Below are positions 13,225 through 40,344 of a stretch of 64,000 nucleotides of DNA, piece by piece. A program made the position numbers and the translations under genes. Numbering within the stretch: the first letter of the stretch is position 1; each line of letters opens with the position of its first letter. The stretch comes from Schistosoma mansoni (lineage: Eukaryota > Platyhelminthes > Trematoda > Strigeidida > Schistosomatidae). A model generated the notes under the pieces. The model made no database searches and was not told the DNA's origin. It worked only from the letters and a program-made list of their open reading frames with translations. The stretch is from NCBI RefSeq assembly GCF_000237925.1, contig NC_031497.1, forward strand, positions 11,950,512-12,014,511, read 5' to 3'.

Positions 13225-13270
13225 TGTTTGTTAACAAAAACTACCTTATGCTTACGATTTTTTCAACGGA

Positions 13271-13276
13271 AATAAA
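13271..13276 (+). terminator. Polyadenylation signal AATAAA for SUGT1
   Basis: Canonical AATAAA 46 bases after the SUGT1 stop codon, implying a short 3' UTR. It is the first such signal downstream of the TAA. Confidence 0.6.
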
Positions 13277-15284
13277 GTATTTTCACGTTCATGACCTTTT
13301 TCGTTGATAGATCATAATCATTAGGCAAGGGTCAATTGAATTATGAAAACGTATTTTATTTGTCCACTTTTTATCTCTCTAATTTTAGATATGCGTTATA
13401 AACGAGATTATTGATAGAATATGAGATATAAAGTTAGTGGCATATTTCATCATGCAATATGGTTCTGTTCACTTTACGCACAACAACTCATCCTGTTGTT
13501 GTTTCTAAAATCCACTACGTGTATTTCTTACCTATGTAAATAAGTGACCAAATTCGTCATTTATGTTGAGGATATGAAATCTTGCTGGAGTATAAAATTA
13601 ATCTCAGCCTGTATATATTGAAAATAATACAAAGACATTTCCGCTTGTGCTTTCATCTCCATGGAATCACAAGCGAATCCACCTAGTTCTCAAGTAATAC
13701 TTCGGACTGTAGTGAGTTTTTTTTAGAAAACCAACTGACTTGCTAAGCTCTCTGCATAAGTTGATACTTAATTATACGAATTTGGAGTACGAGAAAGATC
13801 TATAACCCAACTCATTAAACATTTTATTTAAAGGAAAGGTTTCGTAGCTTGTAATTCGTCAACTAACTAGCTATGATGAACATGATCGAAAGTAGATTGA
13901 TGTTTATAACTCAAGTTCTAGTGTTCTTCGGAACGATTCGAATATTATGGCCGTTTATTCAACTCATGATGATATGCTAAGTGACCTCGTGCGCATCGAT
14001 TAGAAAGGCTAACACGTTTATAGCCAATAGCCTAGGTTTTTATGACGACAGAATACCTGGGCGTCTCATTTCTTTAAAGTAAACCAGTAAAAAACACTTT
14101 CTGGATCTTCGAAATTGTTTTCTTGAACTTGGGAACATTCAGCTACCATTATATTGTATTTCCCGAACTTTTGTCGACATTTATTGACAAATCATTTTGA
14201 CTGATAATACCAAATTAGTTATTCGAAAGAAAAAAATCCGAATTTTGTATGATGCAGTATCATTGAAATATACAGATTTTCTCATAGCTTAACATCCCAA
14301 TATGATAACTTCAGTTTGTGAATATAACCATTTGGAGAAGACTGATCACTCGTATGGATGTCAAATCTGCTAAAACTGCCTGAAAATAGAAATTGAGCAT
14401 TTATTACTTACATTTAAGTGAATATAAATTATTAGATAAATACATAAACGCTGCCTAATTGTCTGTTCATAATCAAGGTGTTCACTATACGAACGCCTAT
14501 TTGCTCTAGGCCATGAAAACCGCATCACTATACTTTGTTATTTTCATGTGATCCATAAGGAGTCAAGACAAAACGGTTTTCGTTTCGAATGTTTATCAGT
14601 AGAGTTCCAAATTCTTAGTTCAGTTCGGAACTTAATTAAAGTGCTTCTTTTCAAATATTTCGAAGTTCGTGTAGAAAGAACTATAGCGTAGATAGAAGTA
14701 CAGGATCATGTTTCTTATTACGTGCTTACATTAAATGGCTAAGAGGTTCTATGGTTTTTGCCATTTAACCCAGAAAAATAATGGCTTACAAGTGAATCTT
14801 AACTCAATATGTAGTACATCACTATGTTTCCCGTACATATTTCAGCGCAATGTGAAGAAATATAGAATATTAATGATCAAGTGTAGTAGCCGCTAATTTT
14901 GTTGTTTGGTGAACCAACGGACCTGCTGTGTAATTATTTCGGATTGAGTTCTCTACTTTCATGTTAAATATACCATTTTTCGAACTGCCTTATGTATAAG
15001 ATACATAAATCATATCTCCATCAATAGTATTTTTTTTTAGTAGTTTAGGCTTAATTAATAGTTCCAGGTTTTTCGTTCCAAAAATTAATAAAGTCTGTTG
15101 GAATTTACTATTGAGTTTATGAACCTGTACTAATGAATGGAAGTTCGTTTCTAAGCTACGGAAATGAACCCTTGCTTTTGACGATTATTGAAAACAGATT
15201 CTTTCCATACCTTAAGCCGTTATTTTTCCCAACTCACTAGAGATTCTACTTTATGGGTGTTAAGCATGGCCATTAGGAATGGAG
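13277..15284. other. Intergenic spacer between convergent SUGT1 and TBC1D19
   Basis: AT-rich sequence with no supported gene or recognisable repeat. The terminal exon of the TBC1D19-like gene could lie here or just downstream, but I could not identify it. Confidence 0.4.
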
Positions 15285-15826
15285 GATATCCGTAGCCCCC
15301 AAATGCCCTGGTACGGCCGAGAGTGGGGAAAGTCCGCTCTCCCTCTCCAAATGCTCTCATATGGCCACGCGTATATAGCCACTGCCAGGGAAGTCCTACT
15401 CACTGCCTTCTCGTGGCATTACTGTTTACGAAATTGAGAGAACGAAAAGCGAATGCTCGGCGCTTTAACCGGGTTGGTGGACACGGAGAATCCACCTAGG
15501 GGAGTTGGAAAACCCTGATTCCAAACCAATGGTGCACAAGGGCTCCAGTATCCTGAGGGAACAAATGGCGTATGAATCAATCGTCGGTCACCGGCTACCA
15601 TGGGACTGCATCTCCTCACGATGCTCCACCGCCTTGTGGGTCAGACCTTTAGGTCAAAGGCCCTGGGTGTGGCCCCCTAAGAAAACCACCTGCTTCAGTT
15701 TGGGCACCTGGGCAGTATCACAGTCCTCACACAAATCGGATGAGATTTGTGTGGCGCATATATATCTGGTGCCTCTTTGTACCAATATTTATGTGTTTAA
15801 ATAAAATATAAAAAGATATCCGTAGC
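15285..15826 (+). mobile_element. Non-autonomous retroposon (~518 bp) with 12-bp target duplication
   Basis: The body 15297-15814 is far richer in G+C than its flanks. It ends in an A-rich tail (GTTTAAATAAAATATAAAAA). It is bracketed by a perfect direct repeat GATATCCGTAGC at 15285-15296 and 15815-15826, the mark of target-primed insertion. It has no reverse transcriptase or other long coding frame. It may be a deletion derivative of an RTE-like LINE (leader joined to 3' tail), but that is inference. The perfect duplication suggests a recent insertion. Confidence 0.72.
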
Positions 15827-16284
15827 ATAATAGTATTCGACATAGGTATTCTCCGCGTATGGCGAATGGGTTGGTGAGGTTATGCATCTTCATCAACTGA
15901 GGTATTTGGGATACGAATTACGTATACCCTGCCTCGAGGGGTGACAGTGTTTGGTGTAGGAGTACGTTGGAAGAAAGTTACAGGCTGGTCGAACTAAGAC
16001 GTGACACCAATCATTGACAACTGGATTGAGCCATGTTAATAAGTGTAAACTACCTGGTTGGTGTCCATGTAATTATCGCAACCAGTGGTTAAGGACTTTG
16101 GGTGACATGGCAGAGATTCGTTTGCGATGGCGCGAGTGTGCTCACTACCTGTCTCTCTTTGGAACGTGGTTTCTGAAATCGTATACCCTTTTTATTTTTG
16201 TATACCTAATTTCTGCTACAACAGATACTGTTACTACTCTGTATCGGAATAATCTTATCTCGTGGGTCGATCGAAGTTAGGAAT

Positions 16285-16475
16285 TAACATTATTGGATAC
16301 TGGCTTATTGGTCTAGAGGTTAAGTCTGTGTGCGAGATTGAAGGTCACTAGTACGACTCCCATTCACGTTGTGGGTGCACACCTTAAGGAGTCCCATGCT
16401 AGAAAGAAACAACAGTCTAGTACATCCCGCTTTTAATGGCTGTCTAACTTCGATCAGTTCATGATTTCAATGATA
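16285..16475 (+). mobile_element. tRNA-headed SINE relic with decayed hammerhead motif
   Basis: Starts with a tRNA-like head: an A-box-like TTGGTCTAGAGG near 16308 and a degenerate B-box AGTACGACTCC near 16350. It is followed by a body whose layout matches a schistosome hammerhead SINE family. At 16384-16410 the expected CUGANGAG and CGAAA core blocks read TTAAGGAG and AGAAA, so the ribozyme would be inactive. The end resembles the family tail (TTCATGATTTCAA). Family assignment rests on memory of the consensus. Confidence 0.55.
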
Positions 16476-16773
16476 ATCTTATCTCGCTGTGCTAATATGG
16501 CATGGAAACTTGAACAGATGCACATATGTGTCATGTTCTTTCTTGCGTATGACTGACTGCACTAGATATCTACCCAAGTTTTACGTAATGACTAAGGCAC
16601 TTAGTGAAGTGTATGTAAGCAGTTTTCTCAGAAATAATTCTTGGCTAAATATATTTCCGCTGATGGATGGTTTTTAAACTTGAACTTATAATCTTGTCAG
16701 AAATAATAAGAATCGTAAAGTAAAATCAAACAGACATTAAATATACCAAGCAAGATTTTTACAATTTTCACAC

Positions 16774-31709
<14,936 letters not shown>

Positions 31710-32640
31710 CTAAAAATAATTTTTAAACGTGAGGTTTTATTTTAAAAAGAATTTTAACATAAGATTAAACATGAATATAAATAAATAAGGATTCGCACAA
31801 TGTGATCCAAAAAACTTGTCACTTTCAAAGGCAACGTTCATTGCATTCAATCAGTCACTGATATGATATAAATGAATAGTTGAACTTTTCACATACGAAC
31901 TTCCGTCTAAATTTGATCGAACAGTTTCACAGTGGGTGCCGAGTTGATGTGTAACATTAAGGAGAAAGGATGTATTTGTCAAATCTCAGCAAATGAATTT
32001 GAAATAAATCCAACGTTTCACCTGGCAATCTAGTCCACGTTTTTCTCATGGCAATATAATCAAACATGAAATTTTGTCGAATATAAACAAGTACATGGTT
32101 CTCTGGTTAACCGTATACTAAACAGGACATCCAGTCACGTTAACAAATTCAATTACAGATACATTCTTTCTCCTCGGTTGGGGTTCACTATTGGGAGATT
32201 TGTCAAATGTTACGGCTTACGAAGGAAGTGCACTGAATTTCTCGTCAGTTTTATGTTAAGTACATTGTGTCAAAAGATCAGAGAGATTTGGGAAGTTTTT
32301 TTATCGTCAAGTTGTACTGTAATAACAACTAGTGAAGTGAATTACTTGCAGACTTCATACAATCCATCTCTGTTATGAAGTCTTTGGACAAATCCTGTCC
32401 TTCACTCTTTTACGCCTACAAAATTCAATATTTTCTTGAAGAAATCAAATTGATTATGTTTATGAGGAAATATCTTCAGGATTCTTATGAATAAATCTTT
32501 CCCTGCAATTTTAAGTAGTATGCTAAATATTTTGCGTTTAAAAGAGTCATTATCTCGCAGTCGAGGATAACAGGAGTTCTGACACCAACTGGATAGACAC
32601 TGTACATTAGATTCATCCCTCGAAGTCACAAAATATCCTT
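31710..32640. other. Upstream of the first identified TBC1D19 exon
   Basis: The exon at 31709 begins at an AG acceptor after TTATTTTT, so at least one more 5' exon should lie here or further upstream. I could not pick it out. No mobile element is recognised here. Confidence 0.4.
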
Positions 32641-33655
32641 CGAAGTGTATTCATCAGAAATTCATCCGAGTAGACAGCCTTGTCTGACTCCAGTCCTTAC
32701 TGTAAATGCATCTGTCAGCTGTCCTCCATGCACCACTTTGCACTGTAGTCCGTCGTATGAGTTCCGGATAATATTAACAATCTTCTCAGGAATTCCATAG
32801 TGTCGGAGGATTTTCCATAAGTTTCTCCTATCCACTCTATCAAGTGCCTTCTCATAGTCGATGAAGTTGATGTATAATGACAAGTTCCACTCAATCGGTT
32901 GTTCAACGATGATCCGTGGTAGCTCAATTTGATCTGTCCGCGACCGATCTTTGCGGAATCCAGCCTATTGATCTCGAAGTTGAGCGTCTACTGCGTATTT
33001 CATCCGGTTCAGCAACACTCTATTGAAAACTTTTATTGGTACTGACAACAGTGTGATGTCTCTGTAATTCTCACATTTGTTCACATCTCCTTTCTTTGGT
33101 ATCTTGATGAGGTATCCTTCTCTCCATTCTTCCGAAACGTATTCTTCCTCCCAAATCTTATTGAATAGAATGTGAAGCGTGCATGCAGCTACTTCTATGT
33201 CTGAATTTAGTGCTTCAGCTGGTATATTCTCAGGTCCTGCTGCTTTCCCACTCTTGATTTGCCTGATAGCCATCCTGATTTCTTCGATCGTTGGTGTAGT
33301 GACATCTATGGGAAGGTTTGTGTGTGCTGCTTCGATGTCCGGTGTATTCAATCGGGCTGGTCTATTCAACAGTTCCTCGAAGTATTCTAACCATTTGTTC
33401 CTCTATTCTTGAATCTCAGTGATTGTCTTTCCTTCTTTATCCCTAACCGATTTCTCTGGTTTAATATATTTCCCTGCCGGTTTCTTCGTCGTATTATATA
33501 GTTGTTTCATATTTCCTTCTCTTGCTATGGTTGGTAGAATGGGCATCGTTCTCATGACTTCATCCTGAGGCGACATAATTCTTCTTTCAACTCCAAGGAC
33601 AGAGTTTAAATGGTTTAATTTTTTAAAATCTAGTTGGCGTTTTCTTAGCAAGATT
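32640..33655 (-). mobile_element. RTE-clade LINE fragment, linker and N-terminal RT
   Basis: Minus strand: EGNMKQLYNTTKKPAGKY, MAIRQIKSGKAAGPENIPAE, LIKIPKKGDVNKCENYRD, then, after frame breaks, SLYINFIDYEKALDRVDRRN and VRTGVRQGCLLG. Same family as the element at 19395-21209. The copy stops before the catalytic FADD box and lacks both ends. It contains frame breaks around 32930-32990. Confidence 0.85.
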
Positions 33656-33829
33656 TTTTCTACGAGATGGGTTTGTCGACCCTATGCCTAACCCTCCTCC
33701 GTCACCCGGACTTAGGACCAGCAGTAACTCTAGAACAGCTACAGACGGAGTTGAATAGAAGTATACAGCTTAATAAAGACCGGCATTTTCAAACAAGACG
33801 ATTTTACTTCCTTATTCAACTCTCAAGCA

Positions 33830-34990
33830 ACTAATACTAAACCATGTAAAGTGTACAAATTTTGAATGTGGTAAAGGAGAAAAACTTCAGAAGATAATTC
33901 TTCAGGACATCAGAAATTTTTCTACTTTATTACGCCGTCCCAGTCCAATGCGTAATTAAGATCATGCAGATATTAATTTATTGAAAAGTTGCGAATCTGT
34001 TCACGACGATGAGCACCAGTTTGATCAATGTTTGTCCTGTGGCAAGTTTCACCCATGTAATTCATGTGTATTTCATAATGCTAAATGTTTTAAATGTGGT
34101 GAGATTGAACACATTCAGTCAGTTCGTAATACTACTATCCATTTAGTCTCACGCGATGCTGAGTTTTGTAATTCTGATCCTATGAAGTTGAGTGTATCTA
34201 ATGATCATTTATCTTTATCCACGCCTTCAAAAAACAGTATAGTCGTACAGCAGTCCAGAGTTGAATAAAACTCATAACCACTATGAGACAAAAACTTCTA
34301 GTCAATCAAGTTCTGATAGGGCTTCTCATGTTATCATATCAGATATGAGTTGCCCTAATGATTCACATATTTATTATGAAATTTCTTATAAAGTTGAGGA
34401 AAACATGTTGAATGAATCAAACCATGATAAAAAAATCTGGTTCAGTTTTAATGGATACTGACTTTTCTAGTGATCCATCACCCTTTAATGACATTCTTAA
34501 TAAATTCGAGGAAAGTATTTCAAAAGAATTGAATTCTGATGTAATATCAGATATTATTTGTCCTCATGATGTGCTTGTTTATTATGGGAAACTTGTACAA
34601 TGCGATGTATGGGTACTGAATGAGCTGAATTTTGATTATAATTCGGATGATGTAATATCAACTGTTGTTTAACCTTATCATGAAGTCGCTTCTAATGAAT
34701 ACTCTGGTCAATGTGAGAAATATGTTTTAAATGAAGCTAGATTATTCATGACTTGGGGATATAAAAATTCAACATTATTTTGTGGGGCAGGATAGTGATG
34801 TAAAGTCGTTGGTTCAAATTCTAGATATCAGTGGTTTCAGTATACAACCGGGATGGTGATTTTATACAATTTCAGGATCCAAGTGAGTCCGTTTCGATTT
34901 CAGTAGTTAATTCTATTGCTAATGATTATATGATTATTACCTACGGAGAAGAGGTACAATTAATTTCAGAAATTTGGAAACCCTTTTAAA
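33830..34990 (+). mobile_element. Gag-like zinc-knuckle fossil (probable LTR element)
   Basis: A broken coding remnant with two knuckle-like motifs at about 34037-34125 (CLSCGKFHPCNSC, then CFKCGEIEHIQSV, the last cysteine position not conserved). Acidic/Ser-rich low-complexity frames follow to about 34670. This arrangement fits the Gag of an LTR retrotransposon. No RT, LTR or protease was recognised, so the family is open. Several breaks. Confidence 0.5.
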
Positions 34991-36590
34991 CTGTGGCGGC
35001 TGTGGCGTTTATACTTGGTGACTGCTTGGATATGAATTTTTGATGCAATACGTTCGTTCATGCTCATGTAGTTCCTCTTGGTTATTTCTGGGATTCTTAG
35101 TTTGTAATATATTTTAACTACTCTTAACTATCACAAAGATTTACTACAAATATGTATATGTCTGAGTTGTTAGACGTCATATCACTATGTAACAGGAAAT
35201 TACCAAGAAAATGAGCAAATTAAAGATACGAGTTTCAATTGCAGTGGAAATCTAAGCATAAAGAACTGACTTCAGAGTGTTGAAGTGGAATAGATAAATT
35301 ACAAACTAATCAATGCTCCAAATAAAACATAGAAGCGATGCAAATGGATTTCTGAAACTGATATTCTGTGGTATCATCAAAAGTTTGTGATCATCAACTA
35401 GAAGAATTGAGCTGACCTCAGCCAAGAAGAATTTCCTACATACATTCCTCACATTGGGAGCCATGGACAATATAGTCCAGTCCCATATTTGGATCTGCTC
35501 CTTCGCTAACGTCTTCCCAGACCAACAACTTACGTCCAAAAGAATGGCGATACATGCTAAAAATACACCTTAATTATATCAGTTGGTGCATTCTGTACAC
35601 TTCTAAAGCAACTTTTCGTTTCAATCACTACGATGTGTAGGTTGGGGAGTTATACTAATTAAACCTACCACTATTCTCTTACAACAGGCTGAATGCACAA
35701 ATTACAATTCACTTTAAACTCGACTATCTAGAAACACATATTCAACAAAACATGGATACTTTTTGACGCCATATGACATAGGCTCTGTCAAATTAACGCG
35801 AACATTGATTTGTCGTAGCTATAATTCTGCATTCAGGTCAGAAGAAATTCGTAGTGCAGGCTTGACGAAGGTCAAAAGTCATTTGTAAAGCAGGATTTAG
35901 GAGTCAGAAGCAATTACCAACAACACAAATTTTACGTAAAAAAAACAGGTAATGAAAACTGATGCAGGTAGAGCAGGGCTTCAAATATGAAGCAACTTTC
36001 TCGCGGTTTGTTATTAACCTCAAAAACCTTTGTGTTCAAGGGAATGGGGAGTGAAGAGAAGAGTACATGAGTAAATATTTATATGATAGGAACAACAGTT
36101 TTTTTATCCCAGCAAGCTTACCAAGTGCACATAGTGTTACAATTAAACAACAATCGATCATAATAGGCAATTAAATAAACCTAATGTAAGACGATTAATC
36201 GAAACTAACCTTAAATTTGGAAAAGTTCATGACGGGTTACAATTCGACATTTTGAAATAGTTGGGCAGCTCTTGTAACTACTATGACGTAAATGTAGAGC
36301 AGAGAAACAAAACATTCCTTTAAACACGTGTGCCTGAATGTAGAAAGGATATTATATTTTGGTGATTTTTCTGTTTTATTTGATGTGTAAGAGAGTATTT
36401 TTAGTCAGAAATGGAGCATTTTATGATGGGAATAACATCATGTAACGTGAACAAAGACCTCTCGTGCCTCATAACCCTAAATGCTCAGAACAAAGTTTTT
36501 TCAAAAGATTGCGTTAACCGGCAACTTAAACTACTCCTAAATATCCAGATGCAACTTGATATAGGGGCTGATCGAATACACACTATCTAA
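34991..36590. other. Intergenic, nothing recognised
   Basis: AT-rich. The 77-codon minus-strand frame at 35306-35539 has no recognised motif and no clear splice partners. Confidence 0.4.
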
Positions 36591-36594
36591 GGAT

Positions 36595-36792
36595 TTTTAG
36601 CTATACTTAAGATAAATTCATTCAGTATTGTTTGTTTGAATTTTCCCATCGATTTGTTAGGACTGCAACTGGTAAGTCTCTGAGTTCGAGTCCCAGAGTG
36701 GACATCAACTCTGAGATGCAGGTATATCCAGCTGACGAGTTCCAAATAGGACGAAACACGCGTCCTGGATTCCACTGCTAGCCACTATCCAT
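36595..36792 (+). mobile_element. Sm-alpha-type SINE with tRNA-like head and hammerhead
   Basis: The head includes TTAGGACTGCAACTGGT and a B-box-like GAGTTCGAGTCCC (36682-36694). A hairpin (CAGAGTGGACATCAACTCTG) follows, then the hammerhead at 36718-36778 and the tail GCTAGCCACTATCCATCT. This is the layout of schistosome Sm-alpha satellite/SINE repeats, whose transcripts self-cleave. Polymerase III transcription from the internal boxes is the expected mode. Confidence 0.82.
36718..36778 (+). ncRNA. Hammerhead ribozyme with intact core
   Basis: Conserved blocks: CTGACGAG at 36732-36739, CGAAA at 36752-36756, and cleavage triplet GTC at 36762-36764. Stem I pairs ATCCAG with CTGGAT, with an outer GCAG/CTGC stem; the internal loop between them corresponds to the known tertiary-contact loop. 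Stem II is TTCC-AAAT-AGGA with one U-G wobble. Stem III (ACACGCGT) is very short, as in natural schistosome hammerheads, and carries an A-C mismatch, so cis-cleavage may be weak. Predicted cut is after C36764. Confidence 0.85.
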
Positions 36793-38390
36793 CTATACTT
36801 GAGATAATTTGCATATCTTTCATTATAGTGTATAAAGTTCACTGGATATCCCTTCACTTGCACTAGCTAGGGTCAGTATTTTTACATTAGTGTTATTAAA
36901 ACCCATTGAATTAGTACTGTTTGCACACCCAGACTCCGTTGACTCAGTGTTTCAAACAACCTGAAGTTCACACAGATTTCTTCGATGAAACTCAGAAGAC
37001 TTTCAACTGGTAACAGTCTATTAAAATGGCTAGTTAGTGGGGAGAAGGGCAGCAAATCTTGAACGGTTACACTACAAAATGATTCACGAACGTGGAGCTA
37101 GGCAGGATATGTACTAAGAGAAACCTAATATGAAATATGGTAGTCTAGTTATTTCACAACTACATTAAAACTCCAATAAACTATGGAGTTCTCTTCATGC
37201 ATCTGAAAACTATGTTGTGCCAAAATGAGTAATGTTGCTATATCGATACTCCTGTTGTGATGGTGGCCGTACGTAATAAAGGTTTCGTATAATCAGTCGT
37301 TAATTTCAATTCGTCTATCTATTCCTAGTGAATAGAAACGGGTTTCTTTGTTGACGTACACACCCTTTTTATTTAGCAGTTACTTCGTCTACACTTTTGA
37401 ACTATTTGGTCATTTGTAGTCATGTAGCTTGATCGTATGAAGTTGCAGTGAAATTTTTCGGCCATCATTCAGAGAGAAATCCTTCGGGTGTCCTTAGTTT
37501 ATTATTCAACTCCTTACTTATATTTGGTCTGAGAAAGATTTCTTTAGTGCTCAGAATTTTTGAAGAAACTCCCCACGAGCCTACTTAGTGAAAGTTTTGT
37601 AATTTTCTTCAGACAGAAATTAACGATAGACTTTGGTGTTGACAGATGTTTATCTAGGGTGTTTGAGGAAAGAAGAAAGCTCTTTGCCAAGGATCGTAGT
37701 CCAAAAACAAAACAGCCTTAAAAATACTTCATGACACCTCAGAACATATTTAATGAAAGAGAACCTGGAAATGCTACTTTGCAAACAAAAGAGAATACAG
37801 CTATAATGATAGGGGCGAACGGCATATTTTAACTTGGTTATAAATGAAGTAATGCAAGACGACATTTAGATTATGGGATTCAAGAAGCCAGTCCTTGCTT
37901 CAAATGTGAGGAGATGTTAGAATGTGTCAATCTGGTGTGTGAGAGGCCTTTCGAACATCCTCTTTCCAAGTAGGCTGTGACCGCTTAATATTTTCTATGC
38001 TACCCTACGACAGGTTAATTAGGGAGCCAATTTTATCTTACCATAGACTGAAAGATAATTTCCACGTTGAATCGCCAATATTACTAGGTTCAAGAATGGG
38101 CGATAGAGAGAACATTTTAGGGAGAACAACACCAAAATGTCTACGTCTGTAGCTGTTTCTAACACCCAGTTGGTTACCCTTAAACTACTTCTGTCGTCTT
38201 CAATCCTGCCTCTGTCGGCGTTCCGTTCCTTTCTTTCTTTATAACGGCTGATTTTCCGAAAAGTCTATTTTTGGTCTCAATTTATTTCCATGAATCCTTG
38301 TACCTAATGTCAACTTTCATTGCATTGGAAATGCAAAATAAAACGGATTGAAGGATGTCGGTCTATCTTGAATCATTTTCAGGTGTGAAT
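36793..38390. other. Intergenic, nothing firmly recognised
   Basis: AT-rich DNA. The part next to 38390 may belong to the adjacent gypsy fossil, but I see no diagnostic motif. Confidence 0.4.
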
Positions 38391-38394
38391 TGCG

Positions 38395-39480
38395 CCTTTA
38401 AATCTGTGAAATCGTCCTTCCAACCCGTTAACTTGTGGATGGTAGGCGGTCGTTCGTTATCATGAGATTCCTATTGACATAATAAAATGATGGAGAATTC
38501 CGTATTCGGACTGTCTTGCACGGTCCATAGTTGCGGGTAAAGGGCACTCAAAACTTGCTACCCATCTTTCGTTGATCGCGCAGGCTAGTGTTTCGAAACG
38601 AATGTCTTTGGTGGATACTTTTTCTGGACACCGTATAGAACGATCCACACATGTTAAAAGGTAAGTGTTCATTCAGATCTGATAATCGTTCAGTCGGATC
38701 AAGATGAACTTGGCATAAATGAACGATGAAAGTCTTTAATGAGTCCAAGGGACATTCGTTGGGTCTATTCTCACCTTTGACTTCTGGCAACTTACGCAGG
38801 AGCCTACTCACTTTCTCACTTCTTTATTCATCTCAGGCTAACGAAATCGTCCTTCTATAAAATTGATGGCTGCACCAACACCTGGGTGCTCGTGCAACGT
38901 ATTGTAGACGTTGCGTCAATAAAGTTTTGACACGAATAAGTGAGTCTTATCTGTATATGTTCAACATAGTAAAGTGTCCTTACTTGTTCCTATCTGTTTG
39001 ATCCATAGTTTCAGGGTTGTCATGGATAACTTGAGCTGAAGACTGGTGTTTTCGTTTCGATGCTGGAGGAGTCTCGGGCGGTCTATTCTGTAGAAACTGT
39101 TCAATGAAATATACTAGACAAGGCATCCGCAACTATACTGCTTGCCCCAAATATATGTTCTATATTTGGAGTAAACTGCTGAATGTAATGCAGTTGTCGA
39201 GACTTTCAAGGGGAGTTCTTCTCTGATAACAAGACCAGAGAGGTTAGATTTTTGTAGTCGGTAAACAGAATGAATCTTCAGCCCTCTACTGTGTGTTGAG
39301 AGTGCCGTATATTAGGATACATGGTTAGGAATTCCCTGACGAAAGTGTTCAACCGCAACTCGGTGTCTTCCTATGCCGAAGGTTATCATGTGCTGTTTAT
39401 CCATTTTTGTATCTTGGAATTCCTCAGCATATGAGATCGTTCAAGCAACTTCTCAGGTACGCTTGATGAGAAGATGACAT
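38395..39480 (-). mobile_element. Ty3/gypsy fossil fragment, integrase and RNase H region
   Basis: Minus strand. It encodes an integrase-like LLTCVDRSIRCPEKVSTKDI and a KTFIVHLCQVHLDP region. These match the integrase of the Boudicca-like element at 45.6-46.2 kb in order and orientation, and the match continues at DNA level into the region preceding integrase. Much more diverged than the 44-53 kb copy, with many breaks and no LTRs seen, so probably old. Confidence 0.75.
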
Positions 39481-40340
39481 GTGTTTAAGGACTCCGGATA
39501 GTAGTTAACTACAATTTACTGATCGTTCTCTTTTGATCTGTATATATACTTCGGCTCCTATCTAGGAGAATGGGTTATTCTTTGCTACCAGACAGAGACG
39601 CCCGTTAAGCAAAAACTTTGTCGTTCCTCTTCATAAGTGTTTGGACCGAATGAACGATAAATAAAACAAAAATAGTATGAGACGTAATTAGGTTTCGTCG
39701 GTGGAAATAAGTAATTAGCGTGACGAAAAAGAGTTTTATACAATTAACACAAATTAATACCGATACGAATACTCTAGTGATTCCGGAAACAAAGGAGTAA
39801 ATAGTCAACGCATGTTTCAGAAAAGCCAGTTGTAACAGAGTTGAAATCACCATGTATGATGTCAACAGATTCTGTTTTCTTTCTATTGCAAGGCGACCAA
39901 GAATAAACTCTTTGGAAGAAAAAGAGTAGGCCCTGCATACAGTGGACTTACAAGATGATTCATAAGACTATTTAGTAAACTAGCCTTCCCTTCTGTACAG
40001 ACCCTGTGAATTTTAATTTTCAAAAATAAAAGACTCGTTGCTTACACTCCGTGTTCACTCTTGGTGTGAAGTTCTCGATTAACATTGCGTTTTGTGGTTT
40101 CAGGTATCCTCCGTTTTATTGTGACTGCTGATAATACGTGTTACACAGTGATTTCGTACTTGTGATTATCGCTGCTTTTGTGCACTTGTTGTATCAGAAA
40201 GCATTCTTAGTTTACTTTAACTCGAAGCATTTCCGTTAAGGTTTGAAATTTCGCTAAACTTTGACTTGTTGTACCTTCTTTCTCATTGACTCTCACGCTT
40301 GTGTTCCTAATGTGATCAAATTGTATTTCAAACCGTTATC
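39481..40340. other. Intergenic, nothing recognised
   Basis: AT-rich DNA between two mobile-element remnants. The 86-codon minus-strand frame at 39605-39865 is unsupported. Confidence 0.4.
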
Positions 40341-40344
40341 TGAT

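Noticed and set aside
35306-35539. 77-codon minus-strand frame
   Set aside because: I could not match it to the missing TBC1D19 5' exon or to any mobile element.
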